From GCA-2728135 sp002728135 (lineage in GTDB: Bacteria > Pseudomonadota > Alphaproteobacteria > UBA828), in assembly GCA_963997635.1 (NCBI GenBank), contig CAXEND010000001.1:124001-188000 (forward strand): DNA of 64,000 nucleotides, written 5' to 3'. Position 1 is the first letter of the stretch. Each line of letters begins with the position of its first letter. Position numbers and translations under genes: made by a program. Below the pieces are notes generated by a model. The model saw only the letters and a program-made list of their open reading frames with translations. It had not been told where the DNA came from and did not search any database. Shown here one piece after another: positions 7,962 to 16,643 of the stretch.

Positions 7962-9927
7962 TATTAGTTACTCTCAGATTAAATCCTGTTTCATTATGAT
8001 AGAGGTGGCATAACTGACAATCTTGCCTTACTTGTCCTTCATTATGACACTGAGTGCATGTTTCTTTATCTATCGAATCAAAGTTACTCTCAAATATATG
8101 CGGGTTGTTATCACTAAATGAAGCACCATAGTTAGCTTGGACATTTAATTTGTGGCAAGTTTGGCAGCCCGCTTCTGGATCAGCCAAATTTATACCACTT
8201 GGATTGAGTATGTTTAAATGGGCTCCATGTGAATAAAACGTATGTGGTCTACTCTTTGAATTATTAAAGTTCCACTGTACATGTAAAGGGTTTGTTTCAG
8301 TTTCTGAAACAGAATGACACTTCGTACAGGCTCCAAAACCTTCCTTAGGATTAAGTAATTCGTCCCTCATAAACTCCCCAGACTCTTCAACATCCTCATC
8401 ATCATCAAGCACACTTAGAGCACCAAAGTTAATCCAAGCACGGACTACCGGATCTCCATGTCCAATAGGTTTATATTTTAACTCAACACCTTCTGCGTAC
8501 CAACCCCCATAATTTGGGTCAGAAGGTGACTCATATTCTTCATTAGATGCCCAAGCACATGCCACCTCTCTAGTAAGTGTTGGGCTCAGACCAGAGAGCA
8601 TCTTTTTTGCGCCTTCGGCTCCAACTACTTCGGCAATTGTTTCCTCAAGAACTTCAGAGCCGTCTTCTAATAGACCTACAATCAAAGTCTGCAGTGGCTC
8701 TGTGTATTCAGAAGAGTCATCAATTGGTGTTCTAAGCAGATATGAACTGATAGCTGCTGGTTCGTCAAAAGAAACTGGTTCATATTCTTCTTCATCACCT
8801 ATTAAAATTTCTTCATCAAGCATGTCTAATTCTTCTGCTTCAATTGCTTCACGCACTGTTGCTATATTATCTTGTATTTCTTCCCAAGCTTCAAGTGTGG
8901 GGCCACAAGTTTCAGATACAAAATCTAAGTCAATAAAATTATCATCAAATTCAGGAAGCCTAAGTAATACTAGTTCACGACGAGGAATTGCATCATTATG
9001 GCAACTTGCACATGCAGTTTGATATCCGACCGGCTTTACAGATTGCACGGCATCACTTACTTCATGACATGAAGTGCAGTTTGTTGGGGCAATATCTTCT
9101 AGTCTTTGATCTTTAAAATGTTGAGTTATATGGCTTGAATGATCAAAGCGTATTGCCGTACGTTGATCATGTGGAAAATCATCCGCAAAGTTTGGATGAT
9201 TATTTGCAAAAGAAGAAATTTCTCTTTCATGGCAAGTATTACATTTTGCATCAGAAATAGCAGTTATATCAAAATCTTCTCCTTTGTGTTCAGAATGGCA
9301 TGCAATACAACTAAAATTATTGCTATGGGTGTTGGTCTTATTTGCATTGGAAGAAATATTGTGGGCCAGAAATGGTTCACCTACAAATGTGTGGCAATTT
9401 AAACAATTTTTTGAAATATTGTTCTCTTCGAATGCAGCAAGAAACCATTCTCCAGCATCCTTTGCATGGGGTTCGTGGCAGGCAACACAACCGCTAGAGG
9501 AGGTAAAATTTGCGTGGCCGTCTGTTAATGGGCCAGCAGATGAAATTACATTATGTCCAGATCCATCACTTCCAAGGGTTAACATCAGGGCAATAACAGA
9601 TATTACAATTGCAAATGCACTTATAGCCATTAAACCTCTTAGGCTTCTAATACTTCTGCGTGGGCGACACGGTGGCTGATGTTGAGAGCATTTACCATCT
9701 GATCCAGGGCCATTGTCACATGGGCCTCCAAATAGTGTAGATCGCCTACATTCAAAGCGATCACCAACTTGTGCTGGTTGGCATTCATAGATACCACCAC
9801 ATTTGCCACTATTATCAGGGCCAAATTCACAAGGCTTCCCCCATTCAGCTGCTCTCCCACAACGAAATTTACGATTGGGTCGTTCGTAGCGGCTGATGTC
9901 ATGCCTGAATTTATTTGGATCCATCAT
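7954..9927 (-). CDS. Membrane-anchored decaheme c-type cytochrome with N-terminal cysteine-repeat domain
   Basis: Start set at ATG 9927, which overlaps the stop of the upstream gene as ATGA; a longer frame to 10011 would run into that gene. Residues 1-90 hold two copies of C-X9-C-X9-C-X5/6-C (C23, 33, 43, 49 and C60, 70, 80, 87), with GKPCEFGP and GGPCDNGP as the matching cores. An arginine-rich stretch and one membrane helix (about 97-118) follow, so by the positive-inside rule the repeats face the cytoplasm and the rest the periplasm. Ten CXXCH motifs occur in two groups: C147, 175, 207, 229, 284, 306 and C534, 588, 624, 637. Between them lies an acidic, heme-free insert of roughly 220 residues. 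The heme segments resemble cytochrome c3/NapC-type repeats. Likely passes electrons from the adjacent b cytochrome into the periplasm. Confidence 0.9.
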   Translation of the reverse strand: MMDPNKFRHDISRYERPNRKFRCGRAAEWGKPCEFGPDNSGKCGGIYECQPAQVGDRFECRRSTLFGGPCDNGPGSDGKCSQHQPPCRPRRSIRSLRGLMAISAFAIVISVIALMLTLGSDGSGHNVISSAGPLTDGHANFTSSSGCVACHEPHAKDAGEWFLAAFEENNISKNCLNCHTFVGEPFLAHNISSNANKTNTHSNNFSCIACHSEHKGEDFDITAISDAKCNTCHEREISSFANNHPNFADDFPHDQRTAIRFDHSSHITQHFKDQRLEDIAPTNCTSCHEVSDAVQSVKPVGYQTACASCHNDAIPRRELVLLRLPEFDDNFIDLDFVSETCGPTLEAWEEIQDNIATVREAIEAEELDMLDEEILIGDEEEYEPVSFDEPAAISSYLLRTPIDDSSEYTEPLQTLIVGLLEDGSEVLEETIAEVVGAEGAKKMLSGLSPTLTREVACAWASNEEYESPSDPNYGGWYAEGVELKYKPIGHGDPVVRAWINFGALSVLDDDEDVEESGEFMRDELLNPKEGFGACTKCHSVSETETNPLHVQWNFNNSKSRPHTFYSHGAHLNILNPSGINLADPEAGCQTCHKLNVQANYGASFSDNNPHIFESNFDSIDKETCTQCHNEGQVRQDCQLCHLYHNETGFNLRVTNND

Positions 9928-10739
9928 AATGCATACACATTTACGACTATTACGTGCCAAAAAATCAGTGCTAATACTGCAGCTGCTAATGGCACATGAG
10001 CTAGAAGCCAATATTTCATCATCGATTGACAGGCAAAATGAAAATCAATTTTCGATTTATATTTAGCAAGGTCGTTGAGATTATTTAGATATTCACGCTC
10101 AGCTTCGCTTAAATAACGTGACACTGTCTGGTAACTTTGGTTTATCCAATGTTCTGCTGCTGCACCGCCAAGAGTATGGCTAAGGAAAAACCTTGGACGC
10201 TGAAAATACCAGCGTAGTGATTCCATATAATGCCGAGCAAGAGTGTCACTACCTGTATTTTCTGTACAGGCAATTGTTATAGATTCTGATTTTTCTCTTA
10301 ACTCTGAAAGTTCTGCTGGTATACGTTCATAAATAATTTCTAATTCAGTCTGAACAAGGCGTTTAGGGTATATTTTTTGTATAATGTATCCAAAAATTCC
10401 ACTGATGGTAACTAGATAAAATACTATCGCAAGTGCTTGTTCATATGCACCAGTTGGCCATACATTTCCTGTGTGAATGAAAAACAGACCCAGAGCTGCT
10501 ATACCGCCAACCACGTGAACTGCAAGCCAATAAGCAGATCTTCCAAAGGGAACCATAGATAGTTTTTTTCGTGCATTAAAAGTAGCTAGCCCTAGCATTA
10601 AACCAAAAAGCACATATCCTGTTATAAATTCTGGCTGACCAAGATTAATATTTGAAATTGAAGAGTATGTAGCAAAGGCAGCAATAAAAGCTGCACTAAA
10701 TACCCACAGAATAATATAACGTGTGGTTACAGCATTCAT
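9924..10739 (-). CDS. Membrane cytochrome b-like protein with two H-X13-H helices
   Basis: A 271-residue integral membrane protein with about five hydrophobic helices (7-24, 36-53, 68-90, 102-122, 244-269). Histidines H75 and H89 lie in one helix and H248 and H262 in the last, each pair separated by 13 residues. This is the spacing by which two helices hold two b hemes in cytochrome b/b6-type proteins, so a di-heme quinone-linked cytochrome is likely. A soluble segment of about 115 residues (125-240) is inserted before the last helix. Start and stop overlap the neighbouring genes by ATGA at both ends. It is flanked by an Fe-S protein and a decaheme cytochrome, the usual placing for a membrane subunit connecting the two. 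I do not recognise a named family. Confidence 0.8.
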   Translation of the reverse strand: MNAVTTRYIILWVFSAAFIAAFATYSSISNINLGQPEFITGYVLFGLMLGLATFNARKKLSMVPFGRSAYWLAVHVVGGIAALGLFFIHTGNVWPTGAYEQALAIVFYLVTISGIFGYIIQKIYPKRLVQTELEIIYERIPAELSELREKSESITIACTENTGSDTLARHYMESLRWYFQRPRFFLSHTLGGAAAEHWINQSYQTVSRYLSEAEREYLNNLNDLAKYKSKIDFHFACQSMMKYWLLAHVPLAAAVLALIFWHVIVVNVYAL

Positions 10740-12409
10740 ACCTTAACCCCTGTAAAGGTCTCCTCACCCTGAAAGTTAACACGCCTAAGTGCATCATGCG
10801 GGCATGCTCTTACACATGCTGGTCCACCTGGGTTGTTTGAACACAGGTCACATTTTGTAGCCTTGCTGATAGGCTTTTGTGTGCCTGGATCCCTGAGTGG
10901 TTGACCCTTTAAATCTCGAATTTCAACTAATCTTATATTATTGTATGGACAAGAATTTGCGCATGTCCCACAGCCTATACATGTATCATCATTAATTACT
11001 ACTGCCCCAGAATCTAGAGAACGATGGATTGCCCCTGTCGGGCATCCAATCATGCAAACTGGATCTTCGCAATGCATGCATGCGTTTGTAACCATCCAAT
11101 TATCAAATGTTCTACCATGCCTTATAAACCTTGGATTTCCACCATGTGTAGAGGCACAGGCTCTAACACAATCGTCGCAGCGAACACAACGCTCAAGGTC
11201 AATAAGCATTGCCATAGTACCATTAATAAAGCGTTGATCCAGTGCCCATTCCATTGGGGCATCTGCTTCCATTGATTTTGATAAAGATGGTGTTAACAGT
11301 GGTTTAGGGTTATCCTTAATTTTTGGGAAAACATATTTTTCTATAATAGGTGCGGGAACTCTGAGTATATCTACGTAACCAAGAGCAGAAAGAGAAGTTT
11401 GAAGTGATTGTTCCCCAGTAGTTTTATTGGCCCATAATTCATCAAAGCCAAAATAATCTCCTGCTCCTAGATACGTTAGTGTGCGTTGTCCCGTCCCCAT
11501 TTTTATTGATACTCTTGCAAAACCAGCTCGAACCATTAGTAGACCATCCGGATAATTACCTTGTTTAGCTATAATTGGTTCTTCAGCAGATTTTCCTTGT
11601 TCACGCATACGTTTATATGAAACGTTCCAATCAAAACTACCAAAAGTTTCAAAAAGTGTTGAGTTAGCTACTTCCTCCAATTCTTCTGGTTCTAGATCAG
11701 AAAATAAAGGTGTTTCCTTCAAGTGAACTTTTAATGCATTTTCTCTGTAGCGTTCATCAATTTTACGGCGCCATTCAGTGTCATATTTTCTGATCTCTCT
11801 CAGACCTTGCCACCTAATCTCTAGAAGTTCAGCGTCATTTTCAGCAAAAATACTGGCAGTTCTTGGCACACGTCCTAGAGCTGCTAATTCTCCAAAAAGT
11901 GCACCAGATTCAAGTTCTGCTGTTTGATGGCTATTTAGAACAGCGGGAATATCTTGAATAAAAACATGCGATGATGTCAGATCCCCAGAGTCTGGATCAC
12001 GGAGTGCTTGTGATCCATAACGTGAAGTATCTCGTAATTCTGGTTCTGATGAATTTGTCCAGAGCTGGCTTAGTGCCTCAATAAAATTACGTTTTTTAGT
12101 AGACTCTCTGCCTATCATTGAGCGAGGTAGACTTGGGTTTATAACCACCCTCACTTTCCCGCTAATTACAAGGAACGCTGAGTTCCCATAGTCTCCTTCT
12201 CGAACTACTATATCTCCTGATTTGTATTTCATAATTCTGGTATCGTTTTCTAAGATACCAGAAAGTGGGGTATGCTTTGGAAAACTTTCAGAGTCTATCG
12301 CTCTAAATTCTGGTAAATTTAGAAGTTTTTCAACTTCTGTTTCAGTCATTTCGGGGCCAAAAGGTGCTTCCCATCGCTGCGGGCGTGCCATCATTGCAAC
12401 TGTAGACAA
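10736..12409 (-). CDS. Cyclic-nucleotide-binding / four-[4Fe-4S]-cluster fusion protein
   Basis: The N-terminal half has two CRP-like cyclic-nucleotide-binding domains. The first (about 55-215) has an intact phosphate-binding cassette, FGELAALGRVPRTAS (172-186, with R183), and an insertion of about 70 residues between strands. The second (about 230-360) lacks the matching arginine. The C-terminal 150 residues are a DmsB/HybA-like ferredoxin with 16 cysteines in four sets: 408/411/414/418, 444/447/452/456, 477/480/483/487 and 520/523/532/536. There is no helix-turn-helix and no Tat or Sec signal, so it should be a cytoplasmic electron carrier whose activity may respond to cAMP. The TTG start at 12409 is preceded by AGGGGG at 7 bases. 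The gene is followed by the b-type cytochrome with ATGA overlap. Function in electron input is inferred from the clusters and context. Confidence 0.9.
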   Translation of the reverse strand: MSTVAMMARPQRWEAPFGPEMTETEVEKLLNLPEFRAIDSESFPKHTPLSGILENDTRIMKYKSGDIVVREGDYGNSAFLVISGKVRVVINPSLPRSMIGRESTKKRNFIEALSQLWTNSSEPELRDTSRYGSQALRDPDSGDLTSSHVFIQDIPAVLNSHQTAELESGALFGELAALGRVPRTASIFAENDAELLEIRWQGLREIRKYDTEWRRKIDERYRENALKVHLKETPLFSDLEPEELEEVANSTLFETFGSFDWNVSYKRMREQGKSAEEPIIAKQGNYPDGLLMVRAGFARVSIKMGTGQRTLTYLGAGDYFGFDELWANKTTGEQSLQTSLSALGYVDILRVPAPIIEKYVFPKIKDNPKPLLTPSLSKSMEADAPMEWALDQRFINGTMAMLIDLERCVRCDDCVRACASTHGGNPRFIRHGRTFDNWMVTNACMHCEDPVCMIGCPTGAIHRSLDSGAVVINDDTCIGCGTCANSCPYNNIRLVEIRDLKGQPLRDPGTQKPISKATKCDLCSNNPGGPACVRACPHDALRRVNFQGEETFTGVKV

Positions 12410-12586
12410 CTTATTTCCCCCTTGACTAAAACTTCATAAAGCCAAATTCATTTAACTGGTATTAACCACTAATAAAACACAAATCTTCTAGCCTGAATAA
12501 ATAGAGTAAAAACTAATGAATATCTTTTCCTAGCATTAGGTCCAATAAACCTTAGACTTTAGCTATTTAGTCCATTAAGCATTTAA

Positions 12587-13507
12587 TTATTTAAACTCGG
12601 TAGGAAGTAAGCCTCCGACAGTTCCAGATAGATCCTGATCTTTTATAGCTGCAGTTAATGCTACTGCATTTTCTCTGTTTGGGTTTTCTATTAATGTTTT
12701 CGCTGCATCAACTCCAGAAAGAGCTGCTCGAGCGGCTTCGGCACGGGCTTGTTGGAATTCAATAAATTTAGGAGAACCAGACCTACTTATTGCTATTGTA
12801 GCCGATACAAGCTTAGCAGCTTGTCCTACTACAAATGCACGGCTCATTTCGGCAGGTGTCATTTCGGCATTTTTTGTCATATCTGGCGGATAAAAACGAT
12901 GTCTTATACTACCTTGGCTATATTTGACGTATTCCCAGTCAGGTTTAGCGGGATGACCATTTTCTAGCATTATAGCTAATTTTTCTGGATCTATGTTTGC
13001 ATTTGCAAGTCCATGACACTCATTACAGTTTTCTGCTATTCCATAGCGGTCAAAAGACCATCGCATTCCAGCAGCCGTTGCTGCAACAATTCTTTCATCC
13101 TTCGGCTCTGCTCTATTATTATGAATTGTAAACCAATCAGACGATGCCCCGTGACAGCTTTCGCAGGACGGGCCAGCTTTTGGTTTTGCTTTTGCGGCGG
13201 ATGCTGCGTCTTTGGCTACCAAGGTATAGTGGCATTGAACACATGTTTCATTCTTTTTCATGCTTTTATTACCAGTAGCCTTTGCGAGTGCTTTTGCTAA
13301 CTTACTTTTATGGACTTTTTTAAAGGATTTTGCGTGTTTGGTTTCTTCCCAAATCTGAAACTCAGCTTTGTGGCATTCAGCACACTTTTTGGGTCCTTGG
13401 TTAAATGGCTCTGCCATAGATTGTCCAGATAAAATTACAGCTCCACCAAGTATTAAAAACATACCAGCTATTGCTGCGACTATTATTTTATTTTGCAATG
13501 AGAACAT
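12587..13507 (-). CDS. Tetraheme c-type cytochrome, cytochrome c554 family
   Basis: A 306-residue exported protein with a signal peptide or anchor (residues 8-32) and four CXXCH motifs (C42, C89, C115, C161) in the order seen in cytochrome c554: CAECHKAEFQIWEETKHA, CVQCHYT, CESCHGASSDW, CNECHG. The second half is alanine-rich and helical and has no heme. The ATG at 13507 is preferred because GGGGAAGG lies just upstream; a TTG at 13522 sits inside that ribosome site. In ammonia oxidisers c554 accepts electrons from hydroxylamine oxidoreductase, but no such enzyme is present here, so only a general periplasmic electron-transfer role is supported. It is the first gene of the cluster, 177 bp before the cyclic-nucleotide/Fe-S gene. 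Confidence 0.9.
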   Translation of the reverse strand: MFSLQNKIIVAAIAGMFLILGGAVILSGQSMAEPFNQGPKKCAECHKAEFQIWEETKHAKSFKKVHKSKLAKALAKATGNKSMKKNETCVQCHYTLVAKDAASAAKAKPKAGPSCESCHGASSDWFTIHNNRAEPKDERIVAATAAGMRWSFDRYGIAENCNECHGLANANIDPEKLAIMLENGHPAKPDWEYVKYSQGSIRHRFYPPDMTKNAEMTPAEMSRAFVVGQAAKLVSATIAISRSGSPKFIEFQQARAEAARAALSGVDAAKTLIENPNRENAVALTAAIKDQDLSGTVGGLLPTEFK

Positions 13508-13659
13508 CTTTGCCTTCCCCAACTAACGATTCCCCATAATTGTTGCTTATGATGCGTGATTCTTGGCTGTCCATCAACCCCAATAAATGTTTAAAAATCA
13601 AGTTTATTCAATATTTCTACATATTAAATCCTATTAAATCTATTTATTTTAACTTAAAA

Positions 13660-13676
13660 AACCTAAATTATAGGTT
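13660..13676 (-). terminator. Weak intrinsic terminator after the acetolactate-synthase-like gene
   Basis: On the minus strand AACCTA and TAGGTT form a 6-bp stem with a 5-base loop, directly followed by a run of T. It lies about 80 bases past the stop of the upstream gene (13754) and before the cytochrome gene. The stem is short and AT-rich, so this is a tentative call. Confidence 0.35.
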
Positions 13677-13753
13677 CAAAATTAACATAATTCCTTATTT
13701 TCAATCTAAAACTAGGATATTTTGCTTATTTCAGTGGCCAAATCAAAAGTTTA

Positions 13754-15421
13754 CTAAATTGGGAATTCGATTTTACCTAATCTAGCTGAAAGTTTCATAT
13801 TTTCTCTATAATCAATTGGTATTGCAATAACAGCTGGGCCATCTTGCTTATATGCAGTTTTTAGAGCTGGTAAAAGTTCATCAGAACTTTTAAGGGTTTT
13901 TCCCCACGCACCGAAAGATTTGGCCCACAACTCAATATTTGGATTCGTGAACTTTAGATCACTATGTCGCCCGTTGAAAGAATTCTGTTGCTTCCATTTG
14001 ATTAACCCATATTCGCCATCCATCCAAACTAAGGCAACAACATTTAATTTATATCTTACCGCAGTTTCAATATCCTGAGCATTCATATGAAACCCTGCAT
14101 CTCCATTTATAGATAAAACTTTTTTATCGGGGCAAGCAATTTTAGCACCTATAGATCCTGGGAATGCAAAACCCATCGTACAGAAACCATTTGAAATTAG
14201 ACAAGTATTAGGTTTGTCGCACTGGTAGTAGCGGGAAATCCACATTTTATGTGCTCCAACATCTGACAATAAGATATCATCAGGACCCAAAAATTCCCGA
14301 ACATCATATAAAACCTTTTGTGGCTTCATAGGAAAGGCCTTAGAACGTTTTTCTTTTTGAAGGTCAGAACTTATTGTTTTTCTTAAGGCGGCCCTTTTCT
14401 TAATATCAAATAGCGGCAGAGGAATATTTCTTTTCTCTGTTCGTTTAGTTAATTCTTCATTCATTTGCCAAAGGGCGTCTGCAATATCTCCTGCAACATC
14501 AACAGCTGGTTGGTAATGATCATCAACTTCTGCAGGCCAAAAATCTATATGGATAATTTTCTTTTTTGATCCAGCATTCCAGAAAGCTGGAGCGTATTCC
14601 ACCAAATCATAACCAGCAGATATAATTACATCTGCTTCACGCATAGCTGCAATTATATGGTCTTTGCCTTGAAGTCCAACTGTGAAAAGAGAATGTTGAT
14701 CAGAGCGTGGAATTGCACCTTTCCCCATAAATGTATTTACGACCCCTATACCCGTAAGTTCGGCAAAACGACGAAGTTGTTCAGAAGCTCTTTTTCTTAC
14801 TGCTCCATTGCCAGCCAAAATCAAAGGATTTTTTGCTCTCATTATTATGTCTACAGCCTTTGCCACAGCTTTGTGATCTGCACCGGGTCTGCGGGTTACA
14901 TAGGGCTTAATTGGTTTTTCAATGGTCTTGTGCTCAGCGATATCTTCCGGTAGTTCAATTAGAACAGCACCAGGTTTTTCTGTTTCTGCTACCTTAAAGG
15001 CTTTTCGAACTATTTCTGGAATATTGTCAGGGTGATAGACTGATTGTGCCCATTTAGTGATTGGCTTAAACATGGCTATAGAGTCCATATTTTGATGGCT
15101 TTCTTTGTGTAAACGTTCAGTATCCGCTTGGCCAATCAAACAGACAAGAGGTGCTCTATCCATATTTGCATCAGCAACACCAGTTACCAGATTTGTGGCT
15201 CCTGGTCCTAAGGTTCCTAAACAAACTCCAGCCTTTCCAGTAAGACGTCCATACACATCCGCCATGAATGCGGCAGCCTGTTCGTGTCTGCAGAGAACAA
15301 ACTTAATTTTTGAATTCATCAAAGAGATCATTACGTCTGCATTCTCTTCTCCGGGAATACCAAAGATATGGGTCACCCCTTCATTTTCTAGACATTTGAC
15401 AAAAAGGTCTGAAGCTTTCAT
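13754..15421 (-). CDS. Thiamine-diphosphate enzyme, acetolactate synthase large-subunit-like
   Basis: A 555-residue member of the pyruvate-utilising ThDP family. The N-terminal pyrimidine-binding domain has GIPGEENADV (21-30) and the catalytic glutamate in RHEQAA (E47). The C-terminal ThDP/Mg motif begins at about residue 439 (NGDAGFHMNAQDIETA). It most resembles the catabolic, FAD-independent AlsS-like group and is annotated as acetolactate synthase by similarity; no small regulatory subunit (IlvN) is next to it. Start: ATG at 15421 has AGGGAGA six bases upstream, whereas the longer frame to 15487 adds 22 residues unlike the family. It faces away from the acrylyl-CoA reductase gene. Related ThDP enzymes act on other 2-keto acids, so the exact substrate is open. 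Confidence 0.85.
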   Translation of the reverse strand: MKASDLFVKCLENEGVTHIFGIPGEENADVMISLMNSKIKFVLCRHEQAAAFMADVYGRLTGKAGVCLGTLGPGATNLVTGVADANMDRAPLVCLIGQADTERLHKESHQNMDSIAMFKPITKWAQSVYHPDNIPEIVRKAFKVAETEKPGAVLIELPEDIAEHKTIEKPIKPYVTRRPGADHKAVAKAVDIIMRAKNPLILAGNGAVRKRASEQLRRFAELTGIGVVNTFMGKGAIPRSDQHSLFTVGLQGKDHIIAAMREADVIISAGYDLVEYAPAFWNAGSKKKIIHIDFWPAEVDDHYQPAVDVAGDIADALWQMNEELTKRTEKRNIPLPLFDIKKRAALRKTISSDLQKEKRSKAFPMKPQKVLYDVREFLGPDDILLSDVGAHKMWISRYYQCDKPNTCLISNGFCTMGFAFPGSIGAKIACPDKKVLSINGDAGFHMNAQDIETAVRYKLNVVALVWMDGEYGLIKWKQQNSFNGRHSDLKFTNPNIELWAKSFGAWGKTLKSSDELLPALKTAYKQDGPAVIAIPIDYRENMKLSARLGKIEFPI

Positions 15422-15641
15422 TGCATATCTCCCTAATAAAAATGTTATATTAGAGTATCGCTGACATTTTTCGATCGTCAACAGCAAGTATTAAAAAGTA
15501 TCAACATTTAGGGTAGTAATTAAATTTATTTTGATGTTTTCTTATGTAAATACGGATTTATTTTGTATAAATTTGTATTTTATCTCTTCATTAGTTTATT
15601 GTTCAATCTTGATGATTAAACTCACTTATTAGGTTGTAATT

Positions 15642-16643
15642 ATGAATTCAGGTAAAATGTATAAAGCCTTTGTTGTCGATTCTAGTGATTCTGGTACAGC
15701 TGGAGCAGTTAAAGAACTTAATCACTCTGATTTGCCTGAAGGTAATGTTACAGTTCGTATTTTATGGTCTAGCCTTAACTATAAAGATGGTTTGGCTATC
15801 ACTGGTTTTGCACCAATCATTCGTAATCTTCCCATGACAGCTGGTATTGATTTTGCTGGTATAGTTGAGTCTTCAGATACCTCAGATTTCTTCGTTGGGG
15901 AACACGTTATATTGACAGGATGGGGGCTTGGTGAGCGACATCCGGGTGGCTTTTCCCAACAAGCAAGAGTAAATAGCGGATGGTTAGAAAGAATTCCTGA
16001 TGGCCTTGACGCAAAAACGGCAATGGCATTAGGGACTGCTGGATTTACATCGATGCTATGTGTTCTTGCACTTGAAAGTGCAGGAATAAAACCTGAAAAA
16101 GGGCCAGTTCTCGTTACGGGAGCTGCAGGCGGTGTTGGAAGTATTGCTGTCGCAATTCTTAGTAATCTTGGTTATGAGGTTACTGCAGTTACTGGAAGGC
16201 ATTCGGCTTACACTTTTCTTAAAAGTTTAGGTGCTAGTAATATAATTTCCAGAGAAGAGTTATGCTCCAATAATAGAAAACCATTGATGTCTGAGAGGTG
16301 GGCAGGAGCGATTGATCCTGTAGGTGGTGACATCCTAAGCCATATTTTGAGTGAGTTGAAGTATGGGTCAGCTGTTGCCGCATGCGGATTAGCAGGTGGA
16401 TCTAAAATTAATACTACAGTCTTACCGTTTATTTTGAGAGGAGTAAGTCTTTTAGGGGTTGATTCCGTAATGTGCCCAAGCTCATTAAGGAGGAATGCAT
16501 GGGCAAGACTTGCAACTGACATGCCTAAAAATAAGCTAGAATCAATTACTGTTGTAGAGCCAATGAAAGCATTACCTGACCTTGCTCAAAAAATTTTGAA
16601 TGGGCAGATTCAGGGTCGGGTGGTCATCGATGTTAATTCATGA
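15642..16643 (+). CDS. acuI: Acrylyl-CoA reductase (NADPH), AcuI/YhdH-type medium-chain reductase
   Basis: A zinc-free MDR-superfamily quinone-oxidoreductase-like enzyme of 333 residues, the usual length for AcuI/YhdH. Typical motifs are SSLNYKDGLAITG (about 44-56), the GIDFAG turn, and the NADPH-binding VTGAAGGVGSIAVAI (about 158-172), followed by SLGASNIISREEL and AGAIDPVGG. AcuI reduces acrylyl-CoA to propionyl-CoA, which detoxifies acrylate made during dimethylsulfoniopropionate breakdown or 3-hydroxypropionate metabolism; other genes of those routes are not in the window. The start at 15642 is taken, but ATG 15657 (preceded by CAGG) is an alternative five codons in. The gene stands alone on the plus strand and converges with the aldehyde dehydrogenase gene. 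Confidence 0.87.
   Translation: MNSGKMYKAFVVDSSDSGTAGAVKELNHSDLPEGNVTVRILWSSLNYKDGLAITGFAPIIRNLPMTAGIDFAGIVESSDTSDFFVGEHVILTGWGLGERHPGGFSQQARVNSGWLERIPDGLDAKTAMALGTAGFTSMLCVLALESAGIKPEKGPVLVTGAAGGVGSIAVAILSNLGYEVTAVTGRHSAYTFLKSLGASNIISREELCSNNRKPLMSERWAGAIDPVGGDILSHILSELKYGSAVAACGLAGGSKINTTVLPFILRGVSLLGVDSVMCPSSLRRNAWARLATDMPKNKLESITVVEPMKALPDLAQKILNGQIQGRVVIDVNS

Noticed and set aside
9284..9679. A 131-codon open frame antisense to the decaheme cytochrome
   Set aside because: Composition mirrors the heme-gene codons, and the heme motifs on the minus strand are unambiguous.
9928..10011. A 28-codon N-terminal extension of the decaheme cytochrome
   Set aside because: It overlaps the cytochrome b coding end, whereas ATG 9927 overlaps the stop as ATGA and gives a sensible domain layout.
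13540..13785. An 81-codon frame on the plus strand before the acetolactate-synthase-like gene end
   Set aside because: Rich in Ile, Asn, Phe and Tyr as random AT-rich DNA gives; no ribosome site, and it runs into the end of the convergent gene.
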